64,000 bases of DNA. Origin: Psychroflexus sp. ALD_RP9. Its GTDB lineage: Bacteria; Bacteroidota; Bacteroidia; Flavobacteriales; Flavobacteriaceae. Every line of letters starts with the position of its first letter. Position 1 is the first letter of the stretch. The stretch covers positions 1,984,001-2,048,000 of the forward strand of contig NZ_CP062973.1 of assembly GCF_017311165.1 (NCBI RefSeq), given 5' to 3'. Below are positions 8,939 through 17,624 of this stretch, piece after piece. A program made the translations under genes and the position numbers. The notes beneath the pieces were generated by a model. That model worked only from the letters and a program-made list of their open reading frames with translations. It searched no databases and was not told the origin of the DNA.

Positions 8939-9337
8939 GCTTTATTCGATTTGCTATTAATTTTTCCGATGCCAATTTAGTCATTTTTTCAGCGCTAATG
9001 GTTTCCATTTGTTTTCAAGAAAGAGAAAATCCAGAGTCTGAGTGATAAATTTCAGAAAATTCCAATAAACCTATCATTTCCATTTATCGACTTCACGCTC
9101 AACCTAATTATTCAACGAATGAGTAAACCAGTTCAGATATTAGAGTTTCAAATCAAATATACAGAACACGAGTTTAGTCATTTTTAGATTTGGAGTAAAA
9201 TAATCGTTTGATTCTATTAAGATTTAAATTATCATTTTGATCTTAAAATTCCAATTTTCATATTTCACGTATTGCTGTTAAAATCATCAGAAACTACTTT
9301 ATGATTTAGCAATTTTCTTCGTTTTAGCTTGCATGTA
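8930..9337. other. ORF-less cassette body, family A copy 1
   Basis: About 410 bp, no credible ORF. Landmarks: CATGCTGGCTTTATTCGA at the left end, TTTCCATTTGTTTTCAAG, and TTTAGCAATTTT near the right end. Ends TTACATGC / GCATGTAA pair. Copies 2 and 3 are at 9462-9889 and 47892-48319. Confidence 0.85.
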
Positions 9338-9469
9338 ACGGTCTTGGCTATGATGTCGTTGCGGAATCATCCGTTAGGATTATTCCGCTTGAAAACGAAA
9401 TTACACTTTTAACTGGAATTTTCCATAGAAAATTTCAAACCGCAATGCATTATAGCCGTTGTTACATGC
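9331..9469 (-). repeat. attC-like site 12 (GGCTATGATGTCG class)
   Basis: Nearly identical to site 11. The two consecutive family-A cassettes therefore each carry the same site on their left. Confidence 0.92.
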
Positions 9470-9889
9470 TGGTTTTATTCGATTTGCTATTATTTTTTTC
9501 GATGTTAATTTAGTCATTTTTTCAGCGCTGATGGTTTCCATTTGTTTTCAAGAAAGAAAAAATTCCGAGTTTGAGTGATAAAATTCAGAAAATTCCAATA
9601 AACCTATCATTTCCATTTAGCGACTTCACGCTCAACCTAATTTATTCAACGAATGAGTAAAGCAGTTCAGATATTAGAGTTTCAAATCAAATATTCAGAA
9701 CACGATTTTAGTCATTTGTTTTCAAAGATTCATATTTAGATTTTGAGTAAAATAATCGTTTGATTCTATTAAGATTTAAATTATCATTTTGACCTTAAAA
9801 TTCCAATTTTCATATTTCACGTATTGCTGATAAAATCATCAGAAACTACTTTATGATTTAGCAATTTTTTTCGTCTTAGCTTGCATGTA
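9462..9889. other. ORF-less cassette body, family A copy 2
   Basis: About 430 bp, near-identical to copy 1 but with a slightly longer right half. Divergence from copy 1 is by scattered substitutions and small indels, so this is not a very recent duplication. Confidence 0.85.
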
Positions 9890-10017
9890 ACGGTTTCGGC
9901 TATGAGTAGTTGCGTGGGTTAGCACGAAACTTTGCAAGTACACACCAAACTGAAAATCCGCGAGGATTTTCAGAAGTATTCGAGGACAAGCAATTACTTA
10001 TAGCCATTGTTGGCAAC
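9882..10017 (-). repeat. attC-like site 13 (GGCTATGAGTAG class)
   Basis: Same inner stem as site 10; left arm GCATGTAAC is the end of the family-A body, right arm GTTGGCAACA opens the next cassette. Confidence 0.92.
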
Positions 10018-10024
10018 AGTGTTT

Positions 10025-10285
10025 TTATTTTAATCCGTTTAAAAATTCCATACACTCTTTACTTGTTTTTCTTTCTTCATTATCATCTTTAAAGAGCTCT
10101 TCCATAAAGTATTGTAATTTTTCTCCAATATCGCCAGTACTGTTTTTATCGTATTCTTTTATGCAAGCTGTAAAAAGTAATGCAGTTCTTTCATTTTTAT
10201 CGTTCCAATTATTAGCATAAGTTACGTAATCAGGTGTTCCGATGTATCTATTTATTAATTTCTCAAATTTGTATCCGTAATCCAT
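10025..10285 (-). CDS. 86-residue soluble protein, unknown
   Basis: Second gene of a two-gene cassette, starting 4 bases after the end of the lipoprotein gene. A small acidic helical protein with no signal peptide and no recognised family. The tight spacing suggests co-translation with the lipoprotein; a partner or immunity role would be guesswork. Confidence 0.75.
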   Translation of the reverse strand: MDYGYKFEKLINRYIGTPDYVTYANNWNDKNERTALLFTACIKEYDKNSTGDIGEKLQYFMEELFKDDNEERKTSKECMEFLNGLK

Positions 10286-10289
10286 AGTG

Positions 10290-10676
10290 TTATTTTATAG
10301 TTAGTTTATAGGGTGTGTTTAAATTACCAAAAAATGATTTAGCAAATAATTCCATTACTTGATTTTCATTTTTAGCGATAATTGTGTCTTGTGGTTTTAA
10401 AATTTTAAGTTCAGAAAAAGGTAAGTCATTTCTCAATCCACCGATTGTCATTCCACATTCAATTGATTGTTTTGGTTTTAAATTAAATTCAATCCAATTT
10501 TCATCTGAAAGTTCTTTTAATTTTATGCTATCATTCCAAAACCTCAAAGTTTTTTTCGCTTGAATAGTAACCTCAGAATCAGTTTGATTTGATATTGAAA
10601 CTGGATAAGTCGGGTCGCAAGATTTAAGCAAAAATCCGAACAAAACAATAATTACAATGTAAATTTTTTTATTCAT
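10290..10676 (-). CDS. small lipoprotein, unknown
   Basis: 128 residues with a Bacteroidota-type lipoprotein signal: hydrophobic helix then LLKSC, lipidated Cys20. The mature part is about 108 residues, beta-rich and with no known domain. First gene of its cassette; the start is 16 bases from attC-like site 14, leaving no room for a promoter. Confidence 0.8.
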   Translation of the reverse strand: MNKKIYIVIIVLFGFLLKSCDPTYPVSISNQTDSEVTIQAKKTLRFWNDSIKLKELSDENWIEFNLKPKQSIECGMTIGGLRNDLPFSELKILKPQDTIIAKNENQVMELFAKSFFGNLNTPYKLTIK

Positions 10677-10691
10677 TTCGGTTTCAATATT

Positions 10692-10827
10692 GTTGCCAAC
10701 GGTCTTGTATACCCGTCAGTTGCGGGATTTATAAAACTAAGATAGAAAAAAATCCTGACTTTTATGCTTGCGCGGTTGTGTCCACAGGACACATAGCCGC
10801 AATTGCTGGTATACGTTCTTGGCAATA
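10692..10827 (-). repeat. attC-like site 14
   Basis: Inner stem GTATACCCGTCAGTTGCGG / CCGCAATTGCTGGTATAC, with internal TGTCC/GGACA hairpin. Related to the GTATAACCG class. Confidence 0.92.
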
Positions 10828-10833
10828 GTATTT

Positions 10834-11037
10834 TTATTTTTGTGGAACGAGATAGGTAATTGAAATTATAATTAAAGCTAAAAATAACAATCCGATAATT
10901 CCATTTATATAAGAATCATCTTTTAAAAATTCTTTAAAGCTTTTCTTTGATTTCCACATTCTTGAAAATAGCCAACGTATTCCAGCTCCAGGATATCTGA
11001 AAATTAAAATTATTATTGTCTCAAAAATAATCTCCAT
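10834..11037 (-). CDS. 67-residue two-helix membrane protein
   Basis: Second gene of its cassette. Hydrophobic helices at about 3-22 and 46-63 flank a basic loop (FSRMWKSKKSFKEFLKDD). It is clearly paralogous to the 81-residue protein at 11973-12218 (FEIIF/FETII start, RW-F, W, FKE-L motif), which lies in the next cassette to the right. Function unknown. Confidence 0.75.
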   Translation of the reverse strand: MEIIFETIIILIFRYPGAGIRWLFSRMWKSKKSFKEFLKDDSYINGIIGLLFLALIIISITYLVPQK

Positions 11038-11063
11038 ATTTAAATTACCTTAAAAAAATTATT

Positions 11064-11549
11064 TTATTCTATTAATTCTGTTTTAAAGTCATAAGTATTA
11101 ATTAGAATATTAATCTTTTTAGGCTTTACTTCCCATATTTTTAAAACAGCATTAGGTTTTTCGACACTTACTATTCTTAAATTTTCATTTTTTAATTCTA
11201 ATAGTTTTCTGACTTTTTCATTAGGGACAATTACTCCATTTAAATTAAATAAAATATCTTCTCCTCTTAGAGCTTTTAGTATATAATCATTTAATTTTTT
11301 CAGTCTTTTTTGCTGTAATTTTTGTTCGTATTTTTTCGTGATTACTATTGTAAGTTTATCGCTTTTAAACTTTTTATATTTTGGAGGAGGATAATTATAA
11401 TATTCATTGATTCTATAAATATCAGTTGAGTCTAATTTTTTTAAATTATCTAAAGTTGAAATTTTGTCATCAATCAAAATATTATGATTTCTATTACAAG
11501 AAACTAATATTAAAATAAATAAAAGTAATAGATATCTGCTGATTTTCAT
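11064..11549 (-). CDS. lipoprotein, unknown
   Basis: Start set at ATG 11549 because it gives a clean lipoprotein signal (MKISRYLLLLFILILVSC, Cys18). A longer frame to 11600 would be translated out of attC-like site 15. The mature domain of about 144 residues is lysine-rich with no recognised family. First gene of a two-gene cassette with the small membrane protein. Confidence 0.75.
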   Translation of the reverse strand: MKISRYLLLLFILILVSCNRNHNILIDDKISTLDNLKKLDSTDIYRINEYYNYPPPKYKKFKSDKLTIVITKKYEQKLQQKRLKKLNDYILKALRGEDILFNLNGVIVPNEKVRKLLELKNENLRIVSVEKPNAVLKIWEVKPKKINILINTYDFKTELIE

Positions 11550-11552
11550 ATT

Positions 11553-11690
11553 ATTGCCAACGGTTCGTGCATAACATAAGTGGCGACTTAAAATGTGCAA
11601 GTTTTTCGGTTAAGATTCTACGTTTATAAAAATACACAAAACTTTCGTTTCAGCACAAATCTCGCCATTTTTGTTATGCGCTGTTGGCAT
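11553..11690 (-). repeat. attC-like site 15 (GCATAAC class)
   Basis: Inner stem GCATAACATAAGTGGCGA / TCGCCATTTTTGTTATGC. Relatives: 19, 29, 32, 43. Confidence 0.9.
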
Positions 11691-11952
11691 TTCGTTTTTT
11701 GTTTTCAGTGTCATTATTCAATTCAGGTTTCTTATTTTCCACTCCATTATTTTCTTTATTCAGTTTATTTCTAAAGGTTGGTCTAAAAACTAAACCCATA
11801 AAAAATCCAAAAAACACTAGATTAAAAATGAATTTCCAAATATTGAAATCATCTTGTCCAAAATAATCAAATAAAGCCATTCCAATTGCAAAGAAAATTC
11901 CATTATAAAAACTGTATTTCAATGTCTGTCTATTCAATTCGCTCATTTTCAT
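11674..11952 (-). CDS. small membrane protein with charged tail
   Basis: About 92 residues from ATG 11952. Two membrane helices (about 10-27 and 38-56) are followed by a hydrophilic Asn/Lys/Glu tail whose last residues (KRNANSA) and stop lie in attC site 15. Second gene of its cassette. No family recognised. Confidence 0.7.
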   Translation of the reverse strand: MKMSELNRQTLKYSFYNGIFFAIGMALFDYFGQDDFNIWKFIFNLVFFGFFMGLVFRPTFRNKLNKENNGVENKKPELNNDTENKKRNANSA

Positions 11953-11972
11953 AAAAATCAATCAAATTCAAT

Positions 11973-12218
11973 TTATAACATTATTACCATTAAGATAATT
12001 AGAAGAGTAACAACAACTCCAACTATAACATTACTAGTTCCGTGTAGTAATTTATCGTAATATTCTGTTGATTTTTTTGCACCATTTAAATATTCTTTGA
12101 AAGCATATTTAGGCTTATTTGTCATAGTTCTCCATAGATTTCCAAAAATCCATCGGAAACTGGCTCCAATAAAATTAAAAATGATTTCAAATATAGTCAG
12201 AACAGCTATTTCATCCAT
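11973..12218 (-). CDS. 81-residue membrane protein, paralog of 10834-11037
   Basis: N-terminal amphipathic/hydrophobic segment, basic middle and a C-terminal membrane helix (about 61-80). Shares the FE-I, FRW-F, W and FKEYL pattern with the small protein in the neighbouring cassette, which suggests a common family in two cassettes. The partners differ: a lipoprotein in one, a two-helix protein in the other. Confidence 0.75.
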   Translation of the reverse strand: MDEIAVLTIFEIIFNFIGASFRWIFGNLWRTMTNKPKYAFKEYLNGAKKSTEYYDKLLHGTSNVIVGVVVTLLIILMVIML

Positions 12219-12258
12219 ATTTTGTTTCGCTATTAAAAATCTGAGTCAGTTTTAAATG

Positions 12259-12390
12259 AATGCCAACGGTTTTGTATATGAAAAGTAGCGGGTTTTAAGC
12301 ACTAATTTTTCGGTTAAAATTGACTACTAATTTATTCATTTTCTTTCGATTAAACACTTAAGCCGCTATTTTTTATATACGTTGTTACCT
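12259..12390 (-). repeat. attC-like site 16
   Basis: Inner stem GTATATGAAAAGTAGCGGG / GCCGCTATTTTTTATATAC; right arm GTTACCTGC. Confidence 0.9.
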
Positions 12391-12503
12391 GCTGGCTTTT
12401 ATTCCGCAAACTTGCTAGCGTTGGCAAAGACATACTCTTTTGCAATTTTTGGCTTGTGTATCGGCTGTAGCGAATTGCAAATGTGTATGACTTTTAGCGG
12501 TGG
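12391..12503. other. non-coding 3' segment shared by the two R-M cassettes
   Basis: Holds GCGTTGGCAAAGACATACTC, TTTTGCAATTTTT and GCGAATTGCAAATGTGTATG. The HaeIII-like cassette has the same stretch in the same place at 30620-30735, although the enzymes are unrelated. Confidence 0.8.
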
Positions 12504-13583
12504 CTATTTCGTAAATCTAATTTGCAAATTCAGTTTGAAATATAATTCTTCGTTTTCCTCGTAAATTTCTCCAAATCCGTGTCGTGAAGAACTTGCGGTG
12601 TCGAGTTTGGTATTATTTAATAAATAATCTTCAAATTCATTCCTGTTGTAAATGTGATAACATAACACGTCTCCATTTTCTTTTACAATTAAATATCCAC
12701 CTGTAGCATCATATTTTCCTGTCCAAACTTTTGAAGGCATCATCCCTAATGCAACATCTGTCAAGAAGCGTTTTATTTTATATTCGTAAAATTTATGTTC
12801 GTTTTCAATGTCAAAGTTCAATGGGTTTTTTTCAGCCGTTTTGTTTACTAAATCAGTCAAGTGAGAAAACTCACTTGAATAAAAGTCAAAAACTATTTGC
12901 GATAAAATCTCTGGAAGTAAACTGTCTATTAGAACAAGGTTATTTGAAAATATTTGTCGTTCTGTTTTTATAAAATCAAATTGTCCGCCATTTTTATGAA
13001 CTTCAACAATTCTATCCATTATTTTACTTCTGGATGCGATTGAATTGATTTCCTGAATTTTATCTTCTGTAAGTTTCGCTCCGTTTATTTTATAAATAAA
13101 GTTTGTTGTTTTACCTGCATTTAAAAGAGTAGAAGGGCTTCCAAGTTGAGATTTTATGCTAAATCCCAATGTTGGTTGTTGATTCGTTCTTTGGTCGTGA
13201 ACAACAATCGTAATGTCAGTTTTTGCTGTAGAACTTGCTTTTAAGGAAATACAATTTATCGATTGCATAAATTCCTCAATTTCTGGAACAGAAAAAGTTC
13301 TTTCTTTGTTTTTCTTGATTGTATTTAAGAGAAAAAGAGCTTTGTCTTTAAATTCTGAAATTGGAATTTTCAAAATTCCCTCACCACCTGAAATTAAAAT
13401 AATCTCATCTTGAATTGAGTATTCAAAATTACCGTTGTTTTCGGTGCGAAGTATTTTGATAATTGGATAAACTAAACCTTCTAACTTTTCAATGTCTTTG
13501 TTTCCAAGAAATAATTGTTTGTCGCCTAATAATTTAAAAAGGGCATAAATTTCGCTCCATTCTCCTTTATTTCCTGTTATCAT
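12504..13583 (-). CDS. HpaII-family type II restriction endonuclease
   Basis: 359 residues. The N-terminal TGNKGEWSEIYALFKLL and the central block TDITIVVHD ... LGFSIKSQLGSPSTLLNA match the HpaII restriction family as I know it, including the catalytic-looking Asp and SIKSQ segment. The expected target is CCGG by family; this is not shown by the sequence. It overlaps the methyltransferase gene by 4 bp (13580-13583), so methylase is translated first. No controller gene is present in this cassette. Confidence 0.85.
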   Translation of the reverse strand: MITGNKGEWSEIYALFKLLGDKQLFLGNKDIEKLEGLVYPIIKILRTENNGNFEYSIQDEIILISGGEGILKIPISEFKDKALFLLNTIKKNKERTFSVPEIEEFMQSINCISLKASSTAKTDITIVVHDQRTNQQPTLGFSIKSQLGSPSTLLNAGKTTNFIYKINGAKLTEDKIQEINSIASRSKIMDRIVEVHKNGGQFDFIKTERQIFSNNLVLIDSLLPEILSQIVFDFYSSEFSHLTDLVNKTAEKNPLNFDIENEHKFYEYKIKRFLTDVALGMMPSKVWTGKYDATGGYLIVKENGDVLCYHIYNRNEFEDYLLNNTKLDTASSSRHGFGEIYEENEELYFKLNLQIRFTK

Positions 13584-14845
13584 TTGTAGTTAAGTTTTTC
13601 CATTATTTTTTCGGCAGTTGCTTGAATTGCTGGAACTGCAACTGAATTTCCGAATTGTTTGTATGCTTGTGCATCTGAAACTACTATTTTAAAATTGTCC
13701 GGAAATCCCTGTAATCTTGCCCACTCTCGAGGTGTCATTTTTCTAATTCCCTCTCGGTTTACTTCTCCAGAAATATTAGTTATAGGTTTGAAATTTGTTA
13801 ATCTATCATCAAACACTAAATTTCTTTCTCTTCCCATTCCACCACAAACAACAGCATTTGCAGTTCCATCTTTTGGTATTATTTCATAGCCGAATCCGTT
13901 TCCTTTACTTTCGTGTCTTGCTTTGTGTTTTCTTAATGTATCTATGTAAGTTGTTGAAAGATAATACTTAACTGAAACTTCATTTTGTTCTAAAACATCT
14001 TCTAAAACAGTTTCCTTATTGGTTGGTTTTGGGTATTCAAAATCTGTAATACCAGTGTCTTTATGAAACCCAACAATAAAAATTCGCTCTCGATTTTGAG
14101 GAACTCCAAATTCTTTTGCATTAATAATTTGAGGTTCTGGAACATAATACCCTAAATCTTCTCGAAGTACATTTAAGATAGTTGACAAAGTTTTTCCTTT
14201 GTCGTGATTTCTTAAACCTTTTACATTTTCAAGGAAAATTGCTTTTGGTTGTTTTTCCTTGATGATTTCTGCTACGTCAAAAAATAGTGTTCCTCTTGTG
14301 TCTTCAAATCCGCCACGTCTTCCTGCAATCGAAAACGCTTGACAAGGGAAACCCGCACAAAGCACATCAAAATTGTCAGGTATATAATTTTTTGTTTCAG
14401 GTTTTGTTATATCTCCAAAAGGAATTTCTCCAAAATTGGCTTTATAAGTTTGTTTTGAGTATTTATCCCATTCACTAGTGAAAACACATTTTCCTTTTAG
14501 ATTTTGAAGAGCTAAACGGAATCCACCAATTCCTGCAAAAAGGTCAATAAATTTAAATTTCGGTTTTTCTGGTGCTGGAAAAGGAACAGATTTATTGAGG
14601 TCAAAAATCAAATATTGAAGCGCTTCTTCAGCAACTTTATTTGTGATTTTTTCTTTGGGATATTCTTTTTCAAGAATTTCTTTTACGTAAGAAAGTGCAT
14701 CTTTTTTATAAAATTGAGAAACTCCATTTTGATGATTATGCAAATAATGTGTAAATGAAGCTGGTTTAGAATTATCTGGGTCTACTATTTTTATTTCAAA
14801 TAGCTGTCCACCAATATTTTCTATTTCAATCCTTTCTTTAAGCAT
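13580..14845 (-). CDS. C5-cytosine DNA methyltransferase (HpaII-type system)
   Basis: 421 residues. After an N-terminal extension of about 95 residues come the C5-methyltransferase motifs: I FIDLFAGIGGF (99-109), IV GFPCQAFS with catalytic Cys168, VI ENVKGL, VIII QNRERIFIVGF, IX region MTPREWARLQGFPD and X FGNSVAVP. It protects the host from the adjoining endonuclease. The long extension is unusual for a minimal M.HpaII-like enzyme and could help regulation or target recognition. About 190 bp upstream is non-coding and could hold a promoter; I see no strong -33/-7 pair. Confidence 0.92.
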   Translation of the reverse strand: MLKERIEIENIGGQLFEIKIVDPDNSKPASFTHYLHNHQNGVSQFYKKDALSYVKEILEKEYPKEKITNKVAEEALQYLIFDLNKSVPFPAPEKPKFKFIDLFAGIGGFRLALQNLKGKCVFTSEWDKYSKQTYKANFGEIPFGDITKPETKNYIPDNFDVLCAGFPCQAFSIAGRRGGFEDTRGTLFFDVAEIIKEKQPKAIFLENVKGLRNHDKGKTLSTILNVLREDLGYYVPEPQIINAKEFGVPQNRERIFIVGFHKDTGITDFEYPKPTNKETVLEDVLEQNEVSVKYYLSTTYIDTLRKHKARHESKGNGFGYEIIPKDGTANAVVCGGMGRERNLVFDDRLTNFKPITNISGEVNREGIRKMTPREWARLQGFPDNFKIVVSDAQAYKQFGNSVAVPAIQATAEKIMEKLNYK

Positions 14846-15040
14846 TTTGAATTATTAATCAGCACAAGATAATAAAGTTTACTGTTTTGGATTGAATGGT
14901 TTCTATGTTTTTATTCACAATTTTTTTCATTCAGTGTTTTTTCAAGCGCAAAGGCAAGAAACAGCTCTTTTGGTTTTTTAGCGTTGGATTATGTGTCGGG
15001 AAAAACCAAATGTGCTGTTTGTGCGGTTGGGTTCAGCTTG
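14846..15040. other. non-coding 5' segment shared by the two R-M cassettes
   Basis: Contains AGCTCTTTTGGTTTTTTAGC and AAAAACCAAATGTGCTG followed by TTCAGCTTGCAGGTAAC. A close counterpart sits at 33115-33213, upstream of the HaeIII-like system. The two halves form an inverted pair (CTTTTGGTTTTT / AAAAACCAAA), so a hairpin is possible. Confidence 0.75.
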
Positions 15041-15180
15041 CAGGTAACGTTTTTGTATAACCGCAGTTTTTACGGACTTAACAGTAATGAATTTCAATTA
15101 CAAAACCCAAGTGAGCAAATACGAGTTGATTCGGCTTATAGTCGAATCAGCCGTAATTGCGGTTATGCGATGTTGGGCAT
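15040..15180 (-). repeat. attC-like site 17
   Basis: Inner stem GTATAACCGCAGTTTTTACG / CCGTAATTGCGGTTATGC with internal TTCGGCTTATAGTCGAA palindrome. Same class as site 27. Confidence 0.9.
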
Positions 15181-15186
15181 AGTATT

Positions 15187-15795
15187 TTATTCAGAGTTCC
15201 ACTTCTCATTTCGTTTTTCTTGGTCATTAAAGGTCAAATAATGAATTGAAAGTATTAGTTGAATATCAGGATTATTCAAGTCAAAATTCTTTTCATCAGA
15301 AAACACTTGATAATGAATATTTCCACTACTCCAATCTCCAGCCGAAAGTAATCTTTCAGCATATTTTTTAATTTTTGGATTCTTTTTTCCAAGTTCAGTC
15401 AAATATTTTTGATACTTACCATTGCTAGAACAAACTGATTTGGTGACTTTTCCAGTTTCTAAATAAGTCGTTTTACAAAATTCCCAGATTTCATTAAAAG
15501 TTGATTCTGAAATATTCTCATATAAGTCTTTTTGTTTTCCGAAGTCAATCTGCTTCCAAAAAGGATCTCCATATGCGTAAAGGGAATCGTGTGGTATTTT
15601 TCTAAAACATTCGCCAAAATCAATTTTGTTTTTATCACAAATTTGTTTTTCAAAGAAATCTCTTATTTCCTTAAGGTCACTAATTTGCTCAGAAGTGAAA
15701 TTATTTTCCATTTCAGTTGTCGCAAACTTTTCAGAACAAGAAGAATTCAGTTGCATTATTAATATACTAATAAATAAAACTTTAAATCTAATCAT
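15187..15795 (-). CDS. lipoprotein, unknown
   Basis: Start at ATG 15795 chosen because MIRFK begins a clean lipoprotein signal ending LNSSC (Cys20). The mature domain of about 180 residues contains three further Cys (in CDK, CFRK and CKTTY-like contexts) and is helical. No family recognised. Single gene between sites 17 and 18. Confidence 0.78.
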   Translation of the reverse strand: MIRFKVLFISILIMQLNSSCSEKFATTEMENNFTSEQISDLKEIRDFFEKQICDKNKIDFGECFRKIPHDSLYAYGDPFWKQIDFGKQKDLYENISESTFNEIWEFCKTTYLETGKVTKSVCSSNGKYQKYLTELGKKNPKIKKYAERLLSAGDWSSGNIHYQVFSDEKNFDLNNPDIQLILSIHYLTFNDQEKRNEKWNSE

Positions 15796-15817
15796 TTGTT
15801 GAATTCGTCTCAATATT

Positions 15818-16017
15818 ATGCCCAACGGTTTTGTATATGGCTCGTAGCGTGTAAATTAGCGATTATTTTCGGATTAAGCACAAGCCAGATTTTTAAATTT
15901 TACTATTTATCTTTTTTATTGGAAATCGTCAAATTTAAAAATTTGGCGACTTTCCAAATACGCCTTAACTTCGATTAATCAACTTTTTAGCTATGAGCTA
16001 TATACGTTGTTAGCACC
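15818..16017 (-). repeat. attC-like site 18 (long variant)
   Basis: About 200 bp. Outer stem GTATATGGCTCGTAGCGTG / TAGCTATGAGCTATATAC, plus a second inner palindrome around CCAGATTTTTAAATTT / AAATTTAAAAATTTGG. Same architecture as site 21. Confidence 0.88.
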
Positions 16018-17455
16018 AGTTTTTTACTATTTTTATAAAGTCAGATTTACTATGCTTTCTTAAAGTATTATTGCTTAATATTTCAAATATAGCATTTTCA
16101 AAATCTAAATAAATTTTCTTTTCTGAATAGTCCCAACTTTTCCTTTTGTATTTCCAATAATAGTTATACAGACCTTTATATCTTTTCATCACTTTAAACC
16201 TTTCTTTTTCGTGGCTTTCTGTAATTGAGTTATATTCCCTTGCTCTATTTTGAGAATCAATATTTTTAATTGACTCAATGTCTTCTTCCTTTAATGATAA
16301 TGCAGTTTTTATCTTTGCTTTTTTCGTTTCTTTTAATTTTAGCTTGTGCTTGATTTTCTTCCTTTTCTTTTTTAGGAAAGACTTTAGTTGTTTTTTTATT
16401 TTCTTTTTAGTCTCTGCTTTTTTTTCCTTTAATTTTTCAATTTTGTTTTCTAAGTCAGCAATTTCTTCGTTGGTTTTTTCAATTTTACTTATTGGATTTA
16501 CTATCAATCGATATTTTTGATTTTTAGCTGTTCTCTCGAATTCAATTTTTGATTTGAATTTTATTATAGTTGGAAACAAAGATGTTTCTGTTTCCTTTTC
16601 TATTAAAGCACATTTTTCAAATGAGGATGAACTTATTTGATTAGGCTCAATGAATTTATAATTTAAGTAATTGTCTATTTTACAACTTTCTAAACTGTCT
16701 ATAATACGAAGTAATTTTTTTTTAGCTTCAAGCTCATCTTTAAGTTGTGCTCTAATGTTATTGATTTCTTTAAGTTCTTTTTGCTCCAATATTTCAAGGT
16801 CATACATTATACGCGAATTGTAATAATTAGAGCTAATAAATTTTTCAGATGTTTCCTTAAAGTCTCCTAAAAATTCATCTAAATCATTAAGTTTATTTTT
16901 GAGATTAGAAATTTTATAATCAATATTATATAATTTGTTTTCAAAATCTTCTAACTCTTCTTTAGCTGTCGTAAGTTCATAACTTTCACTCGGTTCATAA
17001 TTTAAAAAGTCTCTATAATTGTCATCCAAATGTCTCAATTGAGTTTTAACTACACTACTAATACTAAAATTATCTTTGAACTTGTTAGCATTAATTAGCC
17101 AAATCATTTTACCATAAAATTTTTCTCTGATTTTTATAGTAGTACTCGAAATAGAAGAATTTTGTAATTCAAGAACTAAATTGCTGGAAGTTAGTATGTC
17201 GGCAATGTGTATTTCAGAATCTTTTTCTATAATTACTTCTTGCCAATCATCTGGAAATTCTTTTTTCCATTCACGATGCCATTCTGTTTCTCCTTCGCTC
17301 CAGGAATCACAATTCTGAATTTTAATGTGACGCCAATGGTCTATAATTATTTCTCCACAGTAAGCACGAACTTTTTTCTTACATAATTGACAAAATCCAA
17401 TTCTTCCTTTTTCTGGCGAAATACGTTTATTATTTTCATCTATTGCTTTTAACAA
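16010..17455 (-). CDS. CoiA-like nuclease-domain protein with long coiled coil
   Basis: 481 residues. The N-terminus resembles competence protein CoiA-like proteins: a C-x2-C pair (FCQLCKKK), Cys33, an HWRH segment (40-43), then a PD-(D/E)XK-like core with Asp86 (HIADI) and the E-x-Q motif LELQNS (95-100). From about 160 to 400 there is lysine/glutamate-rich coiled coil. CoiA proteins act in DNA uptake or recombination; whether this one is active on DNA is inferred. Single gene in its cassette; it ends inside attC site 18. Confidence 0.7.
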   Translation of the reverse strand: MLKAIDENNKRISPEKGRIGFCQLCKKKVRAYCGEIIIDHWRHIKIQNCDSWSEGETEWHREWKKEFPDDWQEVIIEKDSEIHIADILTSSNLVLELQNSSISSTTIKIREKFYGKMIWLINANKFKDNFSISSVVKTQLRHLDDNYRDFLNYEPSESYELTTAKEELEDFENKLYNIDYKISNLKNKLNDLDEFLGDFKETSEKFISSNYYNSRIMYDLEILEQKELKEINNIRAQLKDELEAKKKLLRIIDSLESCKIDNYLNYKFIEPNQISSSSFEKCALIEKETETSLFPTIIKFKSKIEFERTAKNQKYRLIVNPISKIEKTNEEIADLENKIEKLKEKKAETKKKIKKQLKSFLKKKRKKIKHKLKLKETKKAKIKTALSLKEEDIESIKNIDSQNRAREYNSITESHEKERFKVMKRYKGLYNYYWKYKRKSWDYSEKKIYLDFENAIFEILSNNTLRKHSKSDFIKIVKNWC

Positions 17456-17475
17456 AGTTCAGTTTTTTTTCAAAT

Positions 17476-17618
17476 TGGTGCTAACGTCTCGCGCATAACG
17501 AAAGTGGCGACTTAAAATGCGCAAGTTTTTCGGTTAAACTTTTACTTTTATAAAAATATACAAAACTCTCATTCAAGCAATAAATTCGCCATTTTTGTTA
17601 TGCGCTGTTGTAGCCAGT
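17476..17618 (-). repeat. attC-like site 19 (GCATAAC class)
   Basis: Inner stem GCATAACGAAAGTGGCGA / TTCGCCATTTTTGTTATGC; outer arms GGTGCTAAC and GTTGTAGCCAG. Confidence 0.9.
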
Positions 17619-17624
17619 TTTTTT

